Shown: positions 18,712-30,650 of the stretch, one piece after another
Numbering within the stretch: the stretch's first letter is position 1
How the letters are laid out: each line of letters opens with the position of its first letter
NCBI RefSeq assembly: GCF_018457165.1
Contig: NZ_JAFMNX010000002.1
Coordinates: 248,001-312,000, forward strand
Direction of reading: 5' to 3'
Length of the DNA stretch: 64,000 nt
DNA from: Tianweitania aestuarii
Lineage (GTDB): Bacteria; Pseudomonadota; Alphaproteobacteria; Rhizobiales; Rhizobiaceae
Program-made: the position numbers and the translations under genes
Notes under the pieces: model-generated
The model's input: only the letters and a program-made list of their open reading frames with translations
What the model was told of the DNA's origin: nothing
Database searches by the model: none

Positions 18712-20379
18712 TTAGTTCGACTGGCGGCGGAGGAAGGCCGGGATTTCCAGCTGATCCTCTTCCTGCACAGCGCGCGGCTGTGGAGCCTGGCGACCGTGAT
18801 CGTCGAGCTGGCCACGGCGCGGTGCGTAGAGACCAGCGTCCTGACCGGCCGAACGCGGCTGCGGCTGCGCTTCGCGCAAACGGGGCTCGCGCGGCTGAGC
18901 TGGCTGAAGGCGGGCCGGCTCTTCTTCGCGACGCGACAAACCGGTGGTCAAGCGCTTCAAGAGGCCCATCGGGCCGCGATCTTCGCCTTCACCAGCACGG
19001 GACGCATGATCCATCTCGGCGCGAACAACCGGCGGGAAGTCTTCAACGCGCGGCATGCGGACGGCAGTCTGTGCCGGCTGCGGCTGAGGCGCCTGAGCAA
19101 GCGGAGCCTGCTGCATCGGCTGCGGTGCGGCCGGACGCATCTCTGGCTGAGCTGCCGGGAACAGCTTGCTTACCGGTCGAAAGTCGTCCGCCGGATGGGC
19201 GGCCTCCTGCTGGCGCTGAGTTTCCTGATGCATGTCGGCCATGCGCAACGCTTCGTTGACCGGATCAACGGCAGCGCGAGCTGGCTGCTGCTCAGGCGCC
19301 TGCTGCTGGGCTGGCTGCGGCTGCGGAGCCGGTGCTGCGGCCTGCGGCTTCTGCTGAGCCTGCGGCTTCATCGGCTGGCGAACGGTGATCGGCGGCGTTA
19401 CGAAATCGCTGGCAGCCTTGTCGATGCCGGTAGCAACCACAGACACGCGGATGACGCCTTCCAGCTCTTCGTCGAAGGTCGCACCGAGGATGATGTTTGC
19501 ATCCTGATCGACTTCTTCGCGAATACGCGTTGCTGCTTCATCGACTTCGAACAGGGTCAGGTCACGGCCACCGGTGATCGAAATCAGGAGACCGCGTGCG
19601 CCCTTCATCGAGCTTTCGTCGAGCAGCGGGTTGGCAATTGCGGCTTCGGCAGCAGCCATTGCACGGCCCTCGCCCGAAGCTTCGCCCGTGCCCATCATGG
19701 CCTTGCCCATCTCGCGCATCACCGAACGCACGTCGGCGAAGTCGAGGTTGATAAGGCCTTCCTTGACCATCAGGTCGGTGATGCAGGCAACGCCGGAATA
19801 CAGCACCTGATCGGCCATGGAGAAGGCGTCGGCAAAGGTGGTCTTGTCGTTAGCGATCCGGAACAGGTTCTGGTTCGGGATGACGATCAGGGTATCGACG
19901 CACTTCTGCAACTCTTCGATACCGGTGTCGGCCGTCTTCATGCGGCGGCCGCCTTCGAAGTGGAACGGCTTGGTGACGACGCCAACCGTAAGAATGCCCT
20001 TTTCGCGAGCAGCGCGAGCGACAACCGGTGCTGCACCCGTGCCCGTGCCGCCACCCATACCGGCGGTGACGAAGCACATGTGGGTGTTCGACAGGTGATC
20101 AACGATCTCGTCGATGCACTCTTCAGCGGCGGCGCGACCAACTTCAGGCTGCGAACCCGCGCCAAGACCTTCGGTCACATTGGCGCCGAGCTGGATCAGA
20201 CGCTCGGCCTTGGACATCGTCAACGCCTGCGCGTCGGTGTTGGCGACAACGAAGTCGACGCCGCGCAGACCGGCCGTGATCATGTTGTTGACGGCGTTGC
20301 CGCCGCCACCACCCACGCCGAACACCGTGATGCGCGGCTTCAGCTCGGTGATATCCGGCCGTGAAAGGTTGATGGTCAT
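18712..20379 (-). CDS. ftsZ: Cell division protein FtsZ
   Basis: The 555-aa tubulin homologue forms the Z ring at midcell. The nucleotide-binding [10 protein letters not shown] is at residues 21-30 and the tubulin signature GGGTGTG at 109-115. After the globular core (~315 residues) comes an unusually long linker rich in Pro, Gln and Ala, then the conserved C-terminal peptide [10 protein letters not shown] that binds FtsA and membrane anchors. A linker of about 200 residues is typical of Rhizobiales. The ATG at 20379 is chosen from the family N-terminus; the open frame upstream to 20523 is not conserved sequence. A terminator follows. Confidence 0.97.
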   Translation of the reverse strand: MTINLSRPDITELKPRITVFGVGGGGGNAVNNMITAGLRGVDFVVANTDAQALTMSKAERLIQLGANVTEGLGAGSQPEVGRAAAEECIDEIVDHLSNTHMCFVTAGMGGGTGTGAAPVVARAAREKGILTVGVVTKPFHFEGGRRMKTADTGIEELQKCVDTLIVIPNQNLFRIANDKTTFADAFSMADQVLYSGVACITDLMVKEGLINLDFADVRSVMREMGKAMMGTGEASGEGRAMAAAEAAIANPLLDESSMKGARGLLISITGGRDLTLFEVDEAATRIREEVDQDANIILGATFDEELEGVIRVSVVATGIDKAASDFVTPPITVRQPMKPQAQQKPQAAAPAPQPQPAQQQAPEQQPARAAVDPVNEALRMADMHQETQRQQEAAHPADDFRPVSKLFPAAQPEMRPAAPQPMQQAPLAQAPQPQPAQTAVRMPRVEDFPPVVRAEMDHASRAGEGEDRGPMGLLKRLTTGLSRREEEPARLQPAQPREPRLREAQPQPRSAGQDAGLYAPRRGQLDDHGRQAPQPRAVQEEDQLEIPAFLRRQSN

Positions 20380-20430
20380 ATTTGTCGTCCTTCTCGTCTT
20401 TTCCTGCCGCTTCGCCGCCGCGGCTGCCTT

Positions 20431-20486
20431 GAGGGCTTGCGCCCTCGCTAAACTCAAGAAACAGGGCCGAAGCCCGCGCTGAACTC
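20431..20486 (-). promoter_or_regulatory. Twin tetraloop hairpins in the ftsA-ftsZ spacer
   Basis: In the transcript, two short hairpins lie in tandem upstream of ftsZ: GGGC-UUCG-GCCC (20475-20464) and GAGGGC-GCAA-GCCCTC (20446-20431). Each is preceded by the same decamer GAGTT(C/T)AGCG, the first overlapping the ftsA stop codon. Stable UUCG and GNRA loops suggest a role in mRNA processing or stability; there is no T run, so they are not classical terminators. Confidence 0.5.
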
Positions 20487-21796
20487 TAGAAACTCTGTCG
20501 CAACCACTGACCCACGCGACCAAACCGTCCGCCTGTGCCGGTCAGCCTGTGAGAAACACCGCCCGCCACCTGGCCTACTTCGAACTCTGCCACCTGCGGG
20601 TAGATCATCAGGCCGACCGCCGCTGCGAAGGCCGGTCCTTTTGCTGCTTCGGGCAGTCCTGCCACTCCGAGAGGCCGGCCGACACGAACATTGCGCCCGA
20701 GAATGCGACGCGCAGCTTCCGCCAGGCCCTGCAGCTGTGCGCCGCCGCCGGTCAGAACCACCCGCTTGCCTGCAAGATGACCGCTGCCCGACTGGTTCAG
20801 TCGGTCGCGCACGATCTCCAGCGTTTCTTCGACACGGGCACGAATGATCCGGTTCATCGCAGCGCGCGGAACCTGCATGCCGCCATCGTCGGCTTCGCTG
20901 CCTATCGGCTGCACCGTCACGAGATCACGATCATCGCCTGCAGCCGGCATCACCGTGCCATGCATGACCTTCATGCGCTCGGCATCATCCATCGCGGTCG
21001 AAAGGCCTCGCGCAAGATCCATCGTCACATGCGCGCCCCCAATCGGGATCGAGGATGCGTAAACCATCTTGCCGGAGAAAAAGACCGACATGCTTGTCGT
21101 ACCGGCACCGATGTCGATGCAAGCCGCGCCCATCTCGCCTTCGTCATCGACCAGGGCAGACAGACCGCTCGCATAAGGTGTGGCGACCATGCGCTCGACC
21201 GATAGATGCGCGCGGTTGATGCAAAGTTCGAGATTGCGAAGCGGTGCCGTATCGGCAGTCAGCACATGCATGTCGACGCCGAGAACGTCGCCCACCATAC
21301 CGCGCGGATCCTGAATACCTCGCTCGGTATCGAGCAGAAAGCCGACCGGCAGCGTGTGGAGCACCTGGCGCTCGTGACGCAGTGCCTGACGGGCACCGGC
21401 TTCCAGAACGCGACGCACATCCGCTTCATCGGTCTCATGTCCACCGAGATTGACGGTCGCTGTCGCAGCATCGCTCTTGAGCCGGCCAGCCGAAACGTTG
21501 ACGATCAGTGAGTCAATTGTCAGCCCAGCCATGCGCTCGGCTGCATCCACCGCAAGGCGGATCGCCTGCTCGGCGCGATCGAGATCTACGATCACGCCAG
21601 ACTTCACGCCGCGCGATTTCTGGTGACCAATGCCGATAACCTGAACGCGATGCGTGCGACCGCGCAGTAACTGGCTTTCTTCGCGCGGCTTGAGCTTTGC
21701 GATGATGCAGCAAATCTTGTGCGAGCCGATGTCCAGCACGGAAACGATACCGGAGCGCTTGGCGCTGTTGTCTGAATTTCCGCCGAGCCAGCTCAT
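20486..21796 (-). CDS. ftsA: Cell division protein FtsA
   Basis: The 436-aa actin-like ATPase tethers FtsZ to the membrane. The N-terminal [19 protein letters not shown] (phosphate 1) and the later [14 protein letters not shown] (phosphate 2) are the actin-family nucleotide motifs, and [13 protein letters not shown] is the adenosine motif. The C-terminal end ([12 protein letters not shown]) is an amphipathic helix that fits the membrane-targeting sequence. The start overlaps the ftsQ stop as ATGA. Confidence 0.96.
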   Translation of the reverse strand: MSWLGGNSDNSAKRSGIVSVLDIGSHKICCIIAKLKPREESQLLRGRTHRVQVIGIGHQKSRGVKSGVIVDLDRAEQAIRLAVDAAERMAGLTIDSLIVNVSAGRLKSDAATATVNLGGHETDEADVRRVLEAGARQALRHERQVLHTLPVGFLLDTERGIQDPRGMVGDVLGVDMHVLTADTAPLRNLELCINRAHLSVERMVATPYASGLSALVDDEGEMGAACIDIGAGTTSMSVFFSGKMVYASSIPIGGAHVTMDLARGLSTAMDDAERMKVMHGTVMPAAGDDRDLVTVQPIGSEADDGGMQVPRAAMNRIIRARVEETLEIVRDRLNQSGSGHLAGKRVVLTGGGAQLQGLAEAARRILGRNVRVGRPLGVAGLPEAAKGPAFAAAVGLMIYPQVAEFEVGQVAGGVSHRLTGTGGRFGRVGQWLRQSF

Positions 21797-22740
21797 ATCT
21801 GTCGACCCGCTTTCTTCGCGGCCTTCTTTTCGGCTTCAAGTTGGGCCGTGCGGCGCTCAACGGCACCGGGCGTCAGTTGAACAATGAAACGCTCCGCGAA
21901 GCGCAGATCCACGGCAGCGATGTCGCGCGACAGCAAGCCCTGGCTTTGGTCCAGCGCCAGCAGTTCCTTGATGGCGCCATCCACATCGCCTTCCGGCAAC
22001 TTGATCTGCACGCCATTGGCGAGATGCACGTCCCAGCGCCTGTCGGCGACGCGGACATAAGCCTTCACCTGGGAAGCGAGCGCAGGATATGCGCTCATCT
22101 CGGCCACGAAACCTGCAGCCCGCTCCGGCGCACCCGCGCCAATAACCAGCGGCAGATCGCGTGCATTGCGACCATCAAATGGAGCGATCGGCCGGCCATC
22201 GCTTTCGATCACCGTCAACTCGTCGTCATGCTGCCAGATCGCAAACGGCTTGCGCTCAACCAGAGCAACCTCGATCGCATCAGGATAGATCTTGCGCACG
22301 GTCGCGCTTTCCACCCATGGAAGCGACAGCAAACGCTCACGCGCTGCATCGGCCGAGAAACCAACGAGTGCCGTCCAGCCATTGAGCTGCAGCTGATCGA
22401 GAACGTCGAGTTCCGACGTTTGTTCGTCGCCGGTGATACGAATATCGGAGACAGCGAAGCCGGTACGCGCGGTCACTGCCTGCATGACCGCCGGCATATG
22501 GCCGCCAAGATACGCGCCATAGATTGCGGACGCACCGAGCAGGGTCAGCGTCATGCCGGCCGCAGCAAAACGCGGGATGCGCGCCTCGATATCTTCGAGA
22601 CGCCCCAGCATCCGCATCGGCCGACGCAGGAAGCGTGGCACCACCATGGTCTCGGACATGCCGTCGCGGGGCGAAAAACCCTTTGAACGATCACCGGAAG
22701 CCGACTTCAACGCGAACACGACGCGTCCTCCACCATCCAA
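21793..22740 (-). CDS. ftsQ: Cell division protein FtsQ
   Basis: The 315-aa bitopic membrane protein has a cytoplasmic N-terminus, one membrane segment ([16 protein letters not shown], ~65-82), a POTRA domain beginning with [16 protein letters not shown], and a C-terminal beta domain. FtsQ links early and late divisome proteins through FtsB/FtsL. The ATG at 22740 lies inside the end of ddl; a GTG at 22719 (giving MFALKSASG) is an equally plausible start and resembles rhizobial homologues. Both overlap ddl, so coupling is likely. Confidence 0.93.
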   Translation of the reverse strand: MDGGGRVVFALKSASGDRSKGFSPRDGMSETMVVPRFLRRPMRMLGRLEDIEARIPRFAAAGMTLTLLGASAIYGAYLGGHMPAVMQAVTARTGFAVSDIRITGDEQTSELDVLDQLQLNGWTALVGFSADAARERLLSLPWVESATVRKIYPDAIEVALVERKPFAIWQHDDELTVIESDGRPIAPFDGRNARDLPLVIGAGAPERAAGFVAEMSAYPALASQVKAYVRVADRRWDVHLANGVQIKLPEGDVDGAIKELLALDQSQGLLSRDIAAVDLRFAERFIVQLTPGAVERRTAQLEAEKKAAKKAGRQI

Positions 22741-23633
22741 CTCAAGAGTTCGCCGAACGAATGTCCCGCCTCGAGGGCGATTTCAGGCACCAGCGATGTC
22801 GGCGTCATTCCAGGTTGGGTATTAACCTCCAGCCAGATAACCTCCCCGTTTTCGGAGAACCGGTCGTCGTAGCGGAAGTCGGATCGGGATACGCCCCGAC
22901 ACCCCATGGCTTGATGCGCCTTGAGAGACAGTTTCTGTATAGTTTGGTAAATATTCGGTGAAAGTTTTGCCGGGATCTCATGTTTCGAGCCGCCCGGCGC
23001 GTACTTCGCATCATAATCATAGAAGCCGTGACCGGTCGGCTGGATCTCACAAACGCCGAGCGCAACGTCGCCCATCACAGCGCAGGTGAACTCGCGACCG
23101 TGAACGTAGCGCTCCACCATCACGATATCGCCATACGGCCAATCGGATGCGCTGAGACGCTGTGGCGGATGCGCCTGATCTTCCTTGACGATTACGACAC
23201 CGAAGCTCGAGCCCTCTGACACCGGCTTCACGACGTAGGGCGGCTTCAGCGGATGTTTGCTGCCGATCGCATGACGATCCATCACCCGCGACTCGGCCAC
23301 AGGAATACCAGCCGCCGCAGCAATGCGCTTGGCGAGCTTCTTATTCATGGCCAACGATGAAGCGAGCACGCCGGAATGGGTGTAGGGGATCTGCAGATAT
23401 TCAAGGACGCCCTGGATCTTACCGTCTTCACCGTAAGGTCCATGCAGCGCATTAAAGGCGACATCGGGCCGCAACTCAGCAAGAACCGCGCCAATATTGT
23501 GACCAACGTCGACGCGAGTGACCGGATAGCCTTCAGCCTCGAGCGCATCCGCACAGGCCTTCCCGCTGGAAAGGCTGACGGGTCTCTCCGCAGAGATCCC
23601 ACCCATCAGCACCGCCACATGCTTCTTTGCCAT
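22707..23633 (-). CDS. ddl: D-alanine--D-alanine ligase
   Basis: The 308-aa ATP-grasp enzyme makes the D-Ala-D-Ala dipeptide for peptidoglycan. It opens with [20 protein letters not shown], has the substrate-binding [17 protein letters not shown] and ATP-binding [15 protein letters not shown] motifs, and ends with the metal-binding [15 protein letters not shown]. It is of the short DdlB type. It is the first gene after a break in the cluster made by the oppositely oriented MAPEG gene, so it needs its own promoter in 23634-23980. Confidence 0.96.
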   Translation of the reverse strand: MAKKHVAVLMGGISAERPVSLSSGKACADALEAEGYPVTRVDVGHNIGAVLAELRPDVAFNALHGPYGEDGKIQGVLEYLQIPYTHSGVLASSLAMNKKLAKRIAAAAGIPVAESRVMDRHAIGSKHPLKPPYVVKPVSEGSSFGVVIVKEDQAHPPQRLSASDWPYGDIVMVERYVHGREFTCAVMGDVALGVCEIQPTGHGFYDYDAKYAPGGSKHEIPAKLSPNIYQTIQKLSLKAHQAMGCRGVSRSDFRYDDRFSENGEVIWLEVNTQPGMTPTSLVPEIALEAGHSFGELLSWMVEDASCSR

Positions 23634-23980
23634 TTGCCCCTGCGCCCCTGCAGTTATTCCGATCTCACCTTTAGCGCTCGAACATGGCTTGAGCCTTGCG
23701 GGCAGAAAGCTCTACCAGCTGGAAACCCGCCGTACGGGTTGCACGACTCAAAACAGGAAACGCTTGGCACCTAGGAATCAGAGCTTGGATTCGGTGACAA
23801 GCCAGAATGTCAGGAAGTCTGAAAAACGAAGGTGGCTATGGCAGAATGGACTCAGAGCATCGCGGTTGGAAATCAGCTTGCGCCTTCACGTTTTCTGCCA
23901 CCAATTCAGGCGGATATGCCGGCACAACAGGCACTCTTTCAACGACTGCATGGATGTGAGAGCTCAGGAAGGACGCTTCG
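23634..23980. other. Intergenic region between ddl and the MAPEG gene
   Basis: A 347-bp divergent spacer. It must carry the promoters for ddl-ftsQ-ftsA (minus) and for the MAPEG gene (plus). No repeat, RNA gene, clear palindrome or supported small ORF was found in it; short frames through it show no conserved features. Confidence 0.5.
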
Positions 23981-24514
23981 ATGGATGGAACCAGCTTCGA
24001 ACAGGAGCAACGCGGGGTGGCGTTGGGAATGGCGGTAGCCGCCTTGGTGACAGGAGTTGCCCTGGCTGCTGCAGTCATTCTGAGCCCTGATACCATCACC
24101 CCACTTCCAGATCGCCTGAAGCTTGTTCTAACTTGCGATCTCTTCGTCGTGCTCTGGCTGGCCCTAGCGATCGGAACTGTCGCGCGCTTGCGCTTCTTCT
24201 CGGTGCAGGACATCGCCGGCAGCGCGTTTACCGAACAAAGCCAGCAAATCCGTGTCGCTTCAGCCTTCCTTCAGAACACGCTTGAACAGGTGACCCTCGC
24301 CGTTCCTGTTCATCTCGCCCTAGCGTGTCTGGTGGGAGATTATGACTATATCTTCCCAACGCTTGCAGCGCTTTTCTGCTTGGGCAGGCTGCTGTTCTGG
24401 ATTGGCTACAAGCGTGGAGCGCGAGCACGCGCCTTTGGTTTTGCGCTGACCTTCTACCCAAACCTCGGCATGCTCTTCCTGGCAGTCGCCTTGGCGATCA
24501 TTTCGGTACTTTGA
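23981..24514 (+). CDS. MAPEG family membrane protein
   Basis: The 177-aa protein has four hydrophobic segments (~13-35, 47-67, 105-140, 152-175) and MAPEG motifs: FLQNTLEQ in the position of the family's N-x-x-E and GRLLFWIGYKRGARARAFG in place of the conserved R-x-x-Y-x-x-G-Y stretch. MAPEG proteins include glutathione-dependent membrane enzymes, but bacterial members are mostly uncharacterised. It is the only plus-strand gene inside the otherwise minus-strand dcw cluster, between murB and ddl. The start at 23981 fits the first membrane segment. Confidence 0.75.
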   Translation: MDGTSFEQEQRGVALGMAVAALVTGVALAAAVILSPDTITPLPDRLKLVLTCDLFVVLWLALAIGTVARLRFFSVQDIAGSAFTEQSQQIRVASAFLQNTLEQVTLAVPVHLALACLVGDYDYIFPTLAALFCLGRLLFWIGYKRGARARAFGFALTFYPNLGMLFLAVALAIISVL

Positions 24515-24572
24515 AGCGCTGGACCTGAAACTGTCGTCGCAAGACTCAGGGCCAACTCGCCACCGGAAAGGG

Positions 24573-25541
24573 TCAGTTAGACGCCTCGCCAAGGAACGGC
24601 TTCACCTCTCGTCCCTCCCTGAAGCTGCCTATGCGCTTGATCTCCCATTCCAGCTTGATGCCGGATGTCGCAAACACACGAGCACGCACCGTTTCGCCAA
24701 GCGTTTCAAGATCATAAGGCGAGGCGTTGCCAGTGTTGATCATGAAGTTGCAATGCATCGGCGACATCTGCGCAGCGCCAATCATCAGCCCACGGCAACC
24801 CGCACGGTCAACTTCCTTCCAGGCTGAAGTGCCTTCAGGATTCTTGAAGGTCGAGCCGCCAGTCTTCTCACGAATGGGCTGCACCGCTTCACGATGATCG
24901 CGTACGGCGTCCATATTGGCGCGGATCGTGGCGGGATCGTTGGAATAGCCTTCGAAAACTGCCGAAGTGAAGATCAGGTCCTTCGGCGCCGAAGAATGGC
25001 GATAGGCATAGCCCATATCGGCGTTTGACAGCACAACGCGCTCACCCTCGCGGGTCAGCGCACGCACCTCGACCACGCGCTCGCGCGTTTCAAACCCGTT
25101 GGCCCCCGCATTCATACGCAAGGCGCCACCTATGCCGCCGGGAATGCCGTGGAAGAAATGGAAGCCGCCGATCGCGGCGTCATAGGCGACACCCGAGACA
25201 TGCTTGTCCGGCGTCGCGGCCCCCGCTTCGATCCGTGTGTCAGATATCGCCTTGGCCGTTCCAAAGCCTTTGGCTGAAAGCCGGACAACGAAACCGGAAA
25301 TACCGCCTTCGCGCACCAGCAGGTTTGAGCCGATCCCCACGACCATAACCGGGATGTCTTCCGGCACCGCCTTCAGGAAGGCAGCAAGGTCTTCTTCATC
25401 CGCGGGCTGGAAAAGCACATCAGCCGGGCCGCCGGCGCGAAACCAAGTAATCTTTTCCATAGGCGAATCTGGCGTCAGTCGGCCGCGCAGTCCGCTCAGA
25501 CGGTCTGAAAATCGGGCAAGAAGATCGCTGCCTGCCGTCAT
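24573..25541 (-). CDS. murB: UDP-N-acetylenolpyruvoylglucosamine reductase
   Basis: The 322-aa FAD enzyme reduces UDP-GlcNAc-enolpyruvate to UDP-MurNAc. The FAD-binding [18 protein letters not shown] and [21 protein letters not shown] stretches and the catalytic [10 protein letters not shown] loop (Ser as proton donor) are present. Its start overlaps the murC stop as ATGA. It is the last gene of the mraZ-murB run before the orientation break. Confidence 0.96.
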   Translation of the reverse strand: MTAGSDLLARFSDRLSGLRGRLTPDSPMEKITWFRAGGPADVLFQPADEEDLAAFLKAVPEDIPVMVVGIGSNLLVREGGISGFVVRLSAKGFGTAKAISDTRIEAGAATPDKHVSGVAYDAAIGGFHFFHGIPGGIGGALRMNAGANGFETRERVVEVRALTREGERVVLSNADMGYAYRHSSAPKDLIFTSAVFEGYSNDPATIRANMDAVRDHREAVQPIREKTGGSTFKNPEGTSAWKEVDRAGCRGLMIGAAQMSPMHCNFMINTGNASPYDLETLGETVRARVFATSGIKLEWEIKRIGSFREGREVKPFLGEASN

Positions 25542-26953
25542 GCTGCCGCCACTGCACCGCCGTTGAGCTCACCAGGAAGCGCATATGCCCACTGCGTGAT
25601 GTTTCCGGCCCCAAGAAACACGACATAGTCGCCGGGCTTTGCAATCTCGCGTACCGCCGACGCAATCATCTGTGGACCTTCGATATAGCGTGCGTCGCGG
25701 TGACCGGCGGAGCGGGCCGCAACAGCAAGCGTCTCGGAATTCACGCCTTCGATCGGATCTTCACCAGCAGTGTAAACCGGCGCAAGCAGAACGGTATCGG
25801 CATCGTTGAAGCAGGAGGCGAAATCGCTGAACAGATCACGCAAGCGCGTGAAGCGATGCGGCTGAGCAATGGCAATGACCCGGCCCTTCGTCGATTCCCG
25901 CGCAGCTTTGAGTACGGCGCGAATCTCGACGGGATGGTGGCCGTAATCGTCGAACACATCGACGCCGTTCCAGCTTCCGGTATGGGTAAACCTGCGCTTC
26001 ACACCGCTGAACGATGCCAATCCGCGCCGGATCGCCTCTTCACGCAAGCCGAGCTCGTAAGCCACGGCAATAGCGGCCGTCGCGTTCGACACATTGTGCC
26101 TGCCAGGCATCGGCAACCTGAGATCCTTCATCTCAACCATCGTGCCTGCCTTGCGGTCGCGGATCACGACGTCGAACACGGAAGATGCATTCTCATAGCG
26201 TTGGTTAGCAAAGCGCATATCAGCTTGCGGGTTCTCGCCATAAGTCACAACGCGGCGATCCTCGATGCGGCCAACCAGTGCCTGCACTTCCGGATGGTCG
26301 ATGCACATCACACCGAAGCCATAAAACGGCACATTCTCAACGAACTGGCGGAACGCCGCGCGCACATTGTCGAAGCTGCCGTAATGATCGAGATGTTCCG
26401 GGTCGATATTGGTGACAACCGCGATTTCGGCCGGTAGCTTCAGGAAGGTGCCGTCACTTTCGTCGGCCTCGACCACCATCCACTCGCCCTCGCCCATGCG
26501 AGCATTGGTGCCGAGCGCGTTGATGATACCACCATTGATGACGGTCGGATCGAGCCCGCCAGCTTCCAGCAGGGACGCGACCATGGAGGTCGTCGTGGTT
26601 TTGCCATGCGTGCCGCCGATCGCGACAGCCTGTCGAAAGCGCATCAGTTCGGCCAGCATCTCGGCACGGCGCACGATCGGCAGCAGCTTTTCGCGCGCGG
26701 CAATCAGCTCAGGATTGGTCTTCTTGATTGCGGTGGACACGACCACGACCTCAGCCTTGCCGAGGTTCTCTGCCTTGTGGCCGACAAAGCAGTTGATGCC
26801 CTTGTCGCGCAGACGCTGGAGATTTGCGCCTTCTGCCTGATCCGAGCCCTGCACCTCGTAGCCGAGATTCTTCAGCACCTCGGCGATGCCGCTCATGCCG
26901 ATGCCACCGATCCCGATGAAATGCACGAGGCCGATTGTGGTCGACATCTTCAT
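25538..26953 (-). CDS. murC: UDP-N-acetylmuramate--L-alanine ligase
   Basis: The 471-aa ATP-dependent ligase adds L-Ala to UDP-MurNAc. The N-terminal [18 protein letters not shown] is the Rossmann loop for the UDP substrate and GTHGKTTT (114-121) is the ATP loop; [10 protein letters not shown] is the family's C-terminal signature. The start overlaps the end of murG by 4 nt. A second ATG two codons on is possible. Confidence 0.97.
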   Translation of the reverse strand: MKMSTTIGLVHFIGIGGIGMSGIAEVLKNLGYEVQGSDQAEGANLQRLRDKGINCFVGHKAENLGKAEVVVVSTAIKKTNPELIAAREKLLPIVRRAEMLAELMRFRQAVAIGGTHGKTTTTSMVASLLEAGGLDPTVINGGIINALGTNARMGEGEWMVVEADESDGTFLKLPAEIAVVTNIDPEHLDHYGSFDNVRAAFRQFVENVPFYGFGVMCIDHPEVQALVGRIEDRRVVTYGENPQADMRFANQRYENASSVFDVVIRDRKAGTMVEMKDLRLPMPGRHNVSNATAAIAVAYELGLREEAIRRGLASFSGVKRRFTHTGSWNGVDVFDDYGHHPVEIRAVLKAARESTKGRVIAIAQPHRFTRLRDLFSDFASCFNDADTVLLAPVYTAGEDPIEGVNSETLAVAARSAGHRDARYIEGPQMIASAVREIAKPGDYVVFLGAGNITQWAYALPGELNGGAVAAA

Positions 26954-28092
26954 GGCCGCACTCCTTGTTTGAACTGTGCTGCGGTTTGGCCGGATGCAAT
27001 AGCTTCTGCGAAATCAGCGAGCAAGCTCGCCGCGTTCGGCTTGCCTGCCGATCGCGCGGCGGCAGCCATACGGGCCAGCGCTTGTGGGTCCTGCATGCGG
27101 GCGGCGATCAGATCCGCAATCCGCTGCGGCGTCAGCGTAGCCTGCTGGTGCACCTCCGCGCCACCGGATCCGGCGAGTGCAGCGGCATTGGCCGCTTGAT
27201 CGTGATCGAGTGCATGCGGATACGGCACCAGGATCGCTGGCCGGCCGATAACCGCGACTTCGGAGACAGTCGATGCGCCGGAGCGCGAAATCACCAGATG
27301 AGCGTCAGCGATGCGCTCGGCCATGTCGTTGAAGAACGGCGACACTTCCATCGACATACCAAGCTTATCATACTCCGCACGAACCCGCTCTTCGTCTTCG
27401 GCCCGAGCCTGCTGGACGACGCTCAAGCGCTTGCGCAAGCCGTGAGGCAGAAGCGCGACGGCAGCTGGAACGGCGTCGGAAAAGAACTGTGCACCTTGGC
27501 TGCCGCCGAAAACGAGCAGACGAAATGGATTTTCCAGGCCAGGAAGATTGAAGGGTCGAGCGGCGGCCGTGATGACGGCAGGCCGCACAGGATTTCCAGT
27601 AACGACTGTTTTTCCCGCATGTACTCCGGAGTTCTCAGGCAAAAAGCCGCCGGCAATGCCGGAAACTCGGCCGGCGAGGCCCTTGTTCGCGCGTCCCATA
27701 ACGGCATTCTGCTCATGAACAAGCGTTGGGACGCCGCGACGGCTGGCGGCGTAGAGCGGCGGCAAGGTCGGATAACCACCGAAGCCGATGACCGCTTTCG
27801 GCTTCAGTTTGTTGATCAAAGCCGTTGATTGCTTGACGCCCCGCCAGATCGTCCAGAGAGCCCTGCTGAGCGCAAGCGGATTCTTGGATCCGAAGGTGGA
27901 TGCCGCAACCTGATGCGTGGCAACGGCCGGAAATGTGCCGGAATAGCGTCCGGCACGGGTATCCGTGACGAGATGAACATCCCAGCCGCGCGCGCCAAGC
28001 TCGTGTGCCAGGGCTTCGGCTGGAAAAAGATGGCCGCCGGTCCCGCCGGCGGCAAGAAGAATGGTGCCCTTGAGGGCTGAACGGCCCGGCAT
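26950..28092 (-). CDS. murG: UDP-GlcNAc--lipid I N-acetylglucosaminyltransferase
   Basis: The 380-aa GT-B glycosyltransferase converts lipid I to lipid II on the inner face of the membrane. It has the acceptor loop [14 protein letters not shown], a second glycine-rich loop GFGGYPTLP, and the donor-binding [13 protein letters not shown] and [17 protein letters not shown] segments. It starts 1 bp after the ftsW stop and overlaps murC, so all three are coupled. Confidence 0.96.
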   Translation of the reverse strand: MPGRSALKGTILLAAGGTGGHLFPAEALAHELGARGWDVHLVTDTRAGRYSGTFPAVATHQVAASTFGSKNPLALSRALWTIWRGVKQSTALINKLKPKAVIGFGGYPTLPPLYAASRRGVPTLVHEQNAVMGRANKGLAGRVSGIAGGFLPENSGVHAGKTVVTGNPVRPAVITAAARPFNLPGLENPFRLLVFGGSQGAQFFSDAVPAAVALLPHGLRKRLSVVQQARAEDEERVRAEYDKLGMSMEVSPFFNDMAERIADAHLVISRSGASTVSEVAVIGRPAILVPYPHALDHDQAANAAALAGSGGAEVHQQATLTPQRIADLIAARMQDPQALARMAAAARSAGKPNAASLLADFAEAIASGQTAAQFKQGVRP

Positions 28093-28093
28093 C

Positions 28094-29251
28094 TTATTCC
28101 GCCGCCGCCATCGAGCGCGCGCGCGTCATCGAATAATGGATCTGCGAGCGCTTTTCAGGCCGCTTCCGGGTCAAAGCGAGGATCATGCCCATCGAGATCG
28201 CAATCGCGATTGCCGACGAACCACCATAGGAAATGAAGGGCAACGTCATGCCTTTTGCTGGCAAAAGCTGAACATTGACGCCCATGTTGATGAAGGATTG
28301 CAGACCAAGCACCGTCACGAGGCCGGTTACGGCGTAGCGCGTGAAATCGTCATGCTCCTTGAGCGCCGTATTGAGGCCGCGCAGCACGATGAACGCGAAG
28401 ATACACATGATGAAGAAGCAAAGCACCATACCGAATTCTTCACCCGCAACGGAAAACACGAAGTCGGCGTGGCTGTCGGGGATTACGCGCTTGACCGTGC
28501 CCTCACCTGGTCCTTTCCCGAGCCAGCCGCCGTTGAGCAGGGCCTGCATGGCCATATCGACCTGATAGGTATCGCCTTCGCCCGTGAGGAAGCGGTCGAT
28601 ACGGCCGGCGACGTGCGGCAGGAGCGTGTAGGCGGCGAAAACTCCGGTGATGCCGGCAGCGCCGAGTGCGATGATCCAGAACCAGGCCATTCCGGCCACG
28701 AAGAACATCACGCCCCAGGTGGCGAGCGTCAGCATGGTTTGGCCAAAATCAGGCTGTGCAACGAGGAGAGCCACAACGAGACCGAGCAGGATCATCGCGA
28801 ACAGATTGCCCGGAATATCAGGCTGGCGAGCATGTTCTGCGAACAGCCAGGCAGTGATCACCACAAAAGCAGGCTTGAGGAACTCGGATGGCTGAACAGA
28901 AAGACCAGCAAAGGAAATCCAGCGGCGCGCGCCTTTGACTTCCACGCCGACATACAAGACCGCCACCATGAGAACGATCATGATCGCCAGCAAACCAAGG
29001 GCTAAGCGCCTGATTTGCCTCGCATCAAGAAAGGAAACACCGATCATGACGATGGAGGCCGGGATCATGAAGATGATTTGGCGGGTCGCGAAATGGAAGC
29101 TATCGAGGCCGATGCGCTCGGCCACGGCGGGGCTGGCGGCGAAGGACAGGACGATGCCCAGAACCATCAGCATGACGAAGGCGGACAGAAACCAGCGGTC
29201 GATGGTCCACCACCAGTTCGAGACGGGACTGCGATCCAATCTGCTCAGCAT
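28094..29251 (-). CDS. ftsW: SEDS-family septal peptidoglycan polymerase FtsW
   Basis: The 385-aa membrane protein has about ten membrane segments. It works with FtsI as the glycosyltransferase of septal peptidoglycan. Characteristic stretches are [16 protein letters not shown], the extracellular loop [20 protein letters not shown] (containing the SEDS Asp) and the C-terminal [10 protein letters not shown]. The ATG at 29251 is preferred because AAGGGG lies upstream and it leaves 11 bp to the murD stop; the open frame to 29356 overlaps murD and is not family sequence. Confidence 0.95.
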   Translation of the reverse strand: MLSRLDRSPVSNWWWTIDRWFLSAFVMLMVLGIVLSFAASPAVAERIGLDSFHFATRQIIFMIPASIVMIGVSFLDARQIRRLALGLLAIMIVLMVAVLYVGVEVKGARRWISFAGLSVQPSEFLKPAFVVITAWLFAEHARQPDIPGNLFAMILLGLVVALLVAQPDFGQTMLTLATWGVMFFVAGMAWFWIIALGAAGITGVFAAYTLLPHVAGRIDRFLTGEGDTYQVDMAMQALLNGGWLGKGPGEGTVKRVIPDSHADFVFSVAGEEFGMVLCFFIMCIFAFIVLRGLNTALKEHDDFTRYAVTGLVTVLGLQSFINMGVNVQLLPAKGMTLPFISYGGSSAIAIAISMGMILALTRKRPEKRSQIHYSMTRARSMAAAE

Positions 29252-29262
29252 TAGCCTACCCC

Positions 29263-30645
29263 TTAGACCGGCTCGATGCCGGTAAGTTCTTGAACTGCTT
29301 GGCGAAATGCCTCGCCGCGCAACTCGAAATTCTTGAACTGATCGAAGCTTGCGCATGCGGGCGAAAGCAGGACCACCGTTTCGCCATCGGCCTCGGCATC
29401 GCGGGCGGCATGGTTAACGGCTGATGATAAAGTCCCTGAAATTTCATAAGGAACCGTTTCACCGAGCGTTGCCGCGAAGGCAGGGGCGGCTTCGCCGATG
29501 AGATAGGCCTTGGTGATGCGGCCGAAGAAGGGCCTAAGTGCTTCAATTCCCCCAGCTTTTGGCAGTCCGCCGGCGATCCAGCGGATCTTGGGGAAGCTTG
29601 AAAGAGCGGGTGCGGCGGCTTCGGCGTTGGTGGCTTTGGAGTCGTTGACGAACAGCACCTGACCGCGCCGCGCGACCTGCTCCATCCGGTGAACCAGACC
29701 CGGGAAGGTGTTCAAACCATTCTGGATTTCGGCTTCGCTCAACCCGAGTTCGAGACAGGTCGCGACGGCCGCCAGCGCGTTCTGGGCGTTGTGCCGACCC
29801 CGCAGTGAACCAATGCCTTCCAGCGTGCAGATTGCGCGTTTGGCAGCGCCATTTGCCCAAAATAAATGTCCATCTTCGGCAAAAAGACCATTTGGCAGAG
29901 GCAGTCGGGCCGAAATTCGGGTCACCTTTGTGCCTGTGCGCTCTAGGCGATCAGCGATGGCGACACAGAAGCTGTCATCAACACCGATCACCGCAGAATC
30001 GCTTCCGGCGACGAGACGCGCCTTGATGTCGGCGTAGTGCTGGATGGTGCCGTGGCGGTCGAGATGATCGGGCGTGACGTTGAGGAGAATGCCGACGGTC
30101 GGGTTCAGCGACGGCGCGAGATCGATCTGGTAGGACGAGCACTCGACGACATAGTGCCGATCACTCTCAGGCGGATCGAGGGTGAGAACGGCGCGGCCGA
30201 TATTGCCGCCCATCTGGGTGTCGCGACCGGCTGACTTCACGATATGGGCGATGAGAGCCGTGGTGGTGGACTTGCCGTTGGTGCCGGTTATGGCGACGAG
30301 CGGAGCATCGGGTGCGAGGCGCTTTCGCTCGCGCACGAAGATCTCGATGTCGCCGATGATCTCGACACCTGCACCGTGCGCCAAGTCGACCGTCCAGTGC
30401 GGCTTGGGATGGGTGAGCGGCACACCGGGCGACAGCACGAAGGAGGCGATGCGCGACCAGTCGATGGTGCGCAGATCGACAACGGGGATGCCGGCGGCTT
30501 CAGCCTTCGCGACGCTTTCGGGATTGTCGTCCCAGGCTTGAACAAACGCACCGCCTGCAACGAGGCTTTGTGCGGTTGCAATGCCGGAGCCGCCCAGTCC
30601 GAAGAGAGCGACCGCCTTCCCCTCAAAGGACCGAGCGGAGATCAT
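29263..30645 (-). CDS. murD: UDP-N-acetylmuramoylalanine--D-glutamate ligase
   Basis: The 460-aa Mur ligase adds D-Glu to UDP-MurNAc-L-Ala. The N-terminal [17 protein letters not shown] binds the UDP moiety and GTNGKSTT (121-128) the ATP phosphates; the C-terminal domain contains [17 protein letters not shown] and [14 protein letters not shown], both diagnostic of MurD. The ATG at 30645 lies 5 bp after the mraY stop; the frame is open far upstream only because it shadows mraY. Confidence 0.96.
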   Translation of the reverse strand: MISARSFEGKAVALFGLGGSGIATAQSLVAGGAFVQAWDDNPESVAKAEAAGIPVVDLRTIDWSRIASFVLSPGVPLTHPKPHWTVDLAHGAGVEIIGDIEIFVRERKRLAPDAPLVAITGTNGKSTTTALIAHIVKSAGRDTQMGGNIGRAVLTLDPPESDRHYVVECSSYQIDLAPSLNPTVGILLNVTPDHLDRHGTIQHYADIKARLVAGSDSAVIGVDDSFCVAIADRLERTGTKVTRISARLPLPNGLFAEDGHLFWANGAAKRAICTLEGIGSLRGRHNAQNALAAVATCLELGLSEAEIQNGLNTFPGLVHRMEQVARRGQVLFVNDSKATNAEAAAPALSSFPKIRWIAGGLPKAGGIEALRPFFGRITKAYLIGEAAPAFAATLGETVPYEISGTLSSAVNHAARDAEADGETVVLLSPACASFDQFKNFELRGEAFRQAVQELTGIEPV

Positions 30646-30650
30646 GATGT

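Noticed and set aside
18649-20364. 571-codon plus-strand frame
   Set aside because: Exact antisense shadow of ftsZ.
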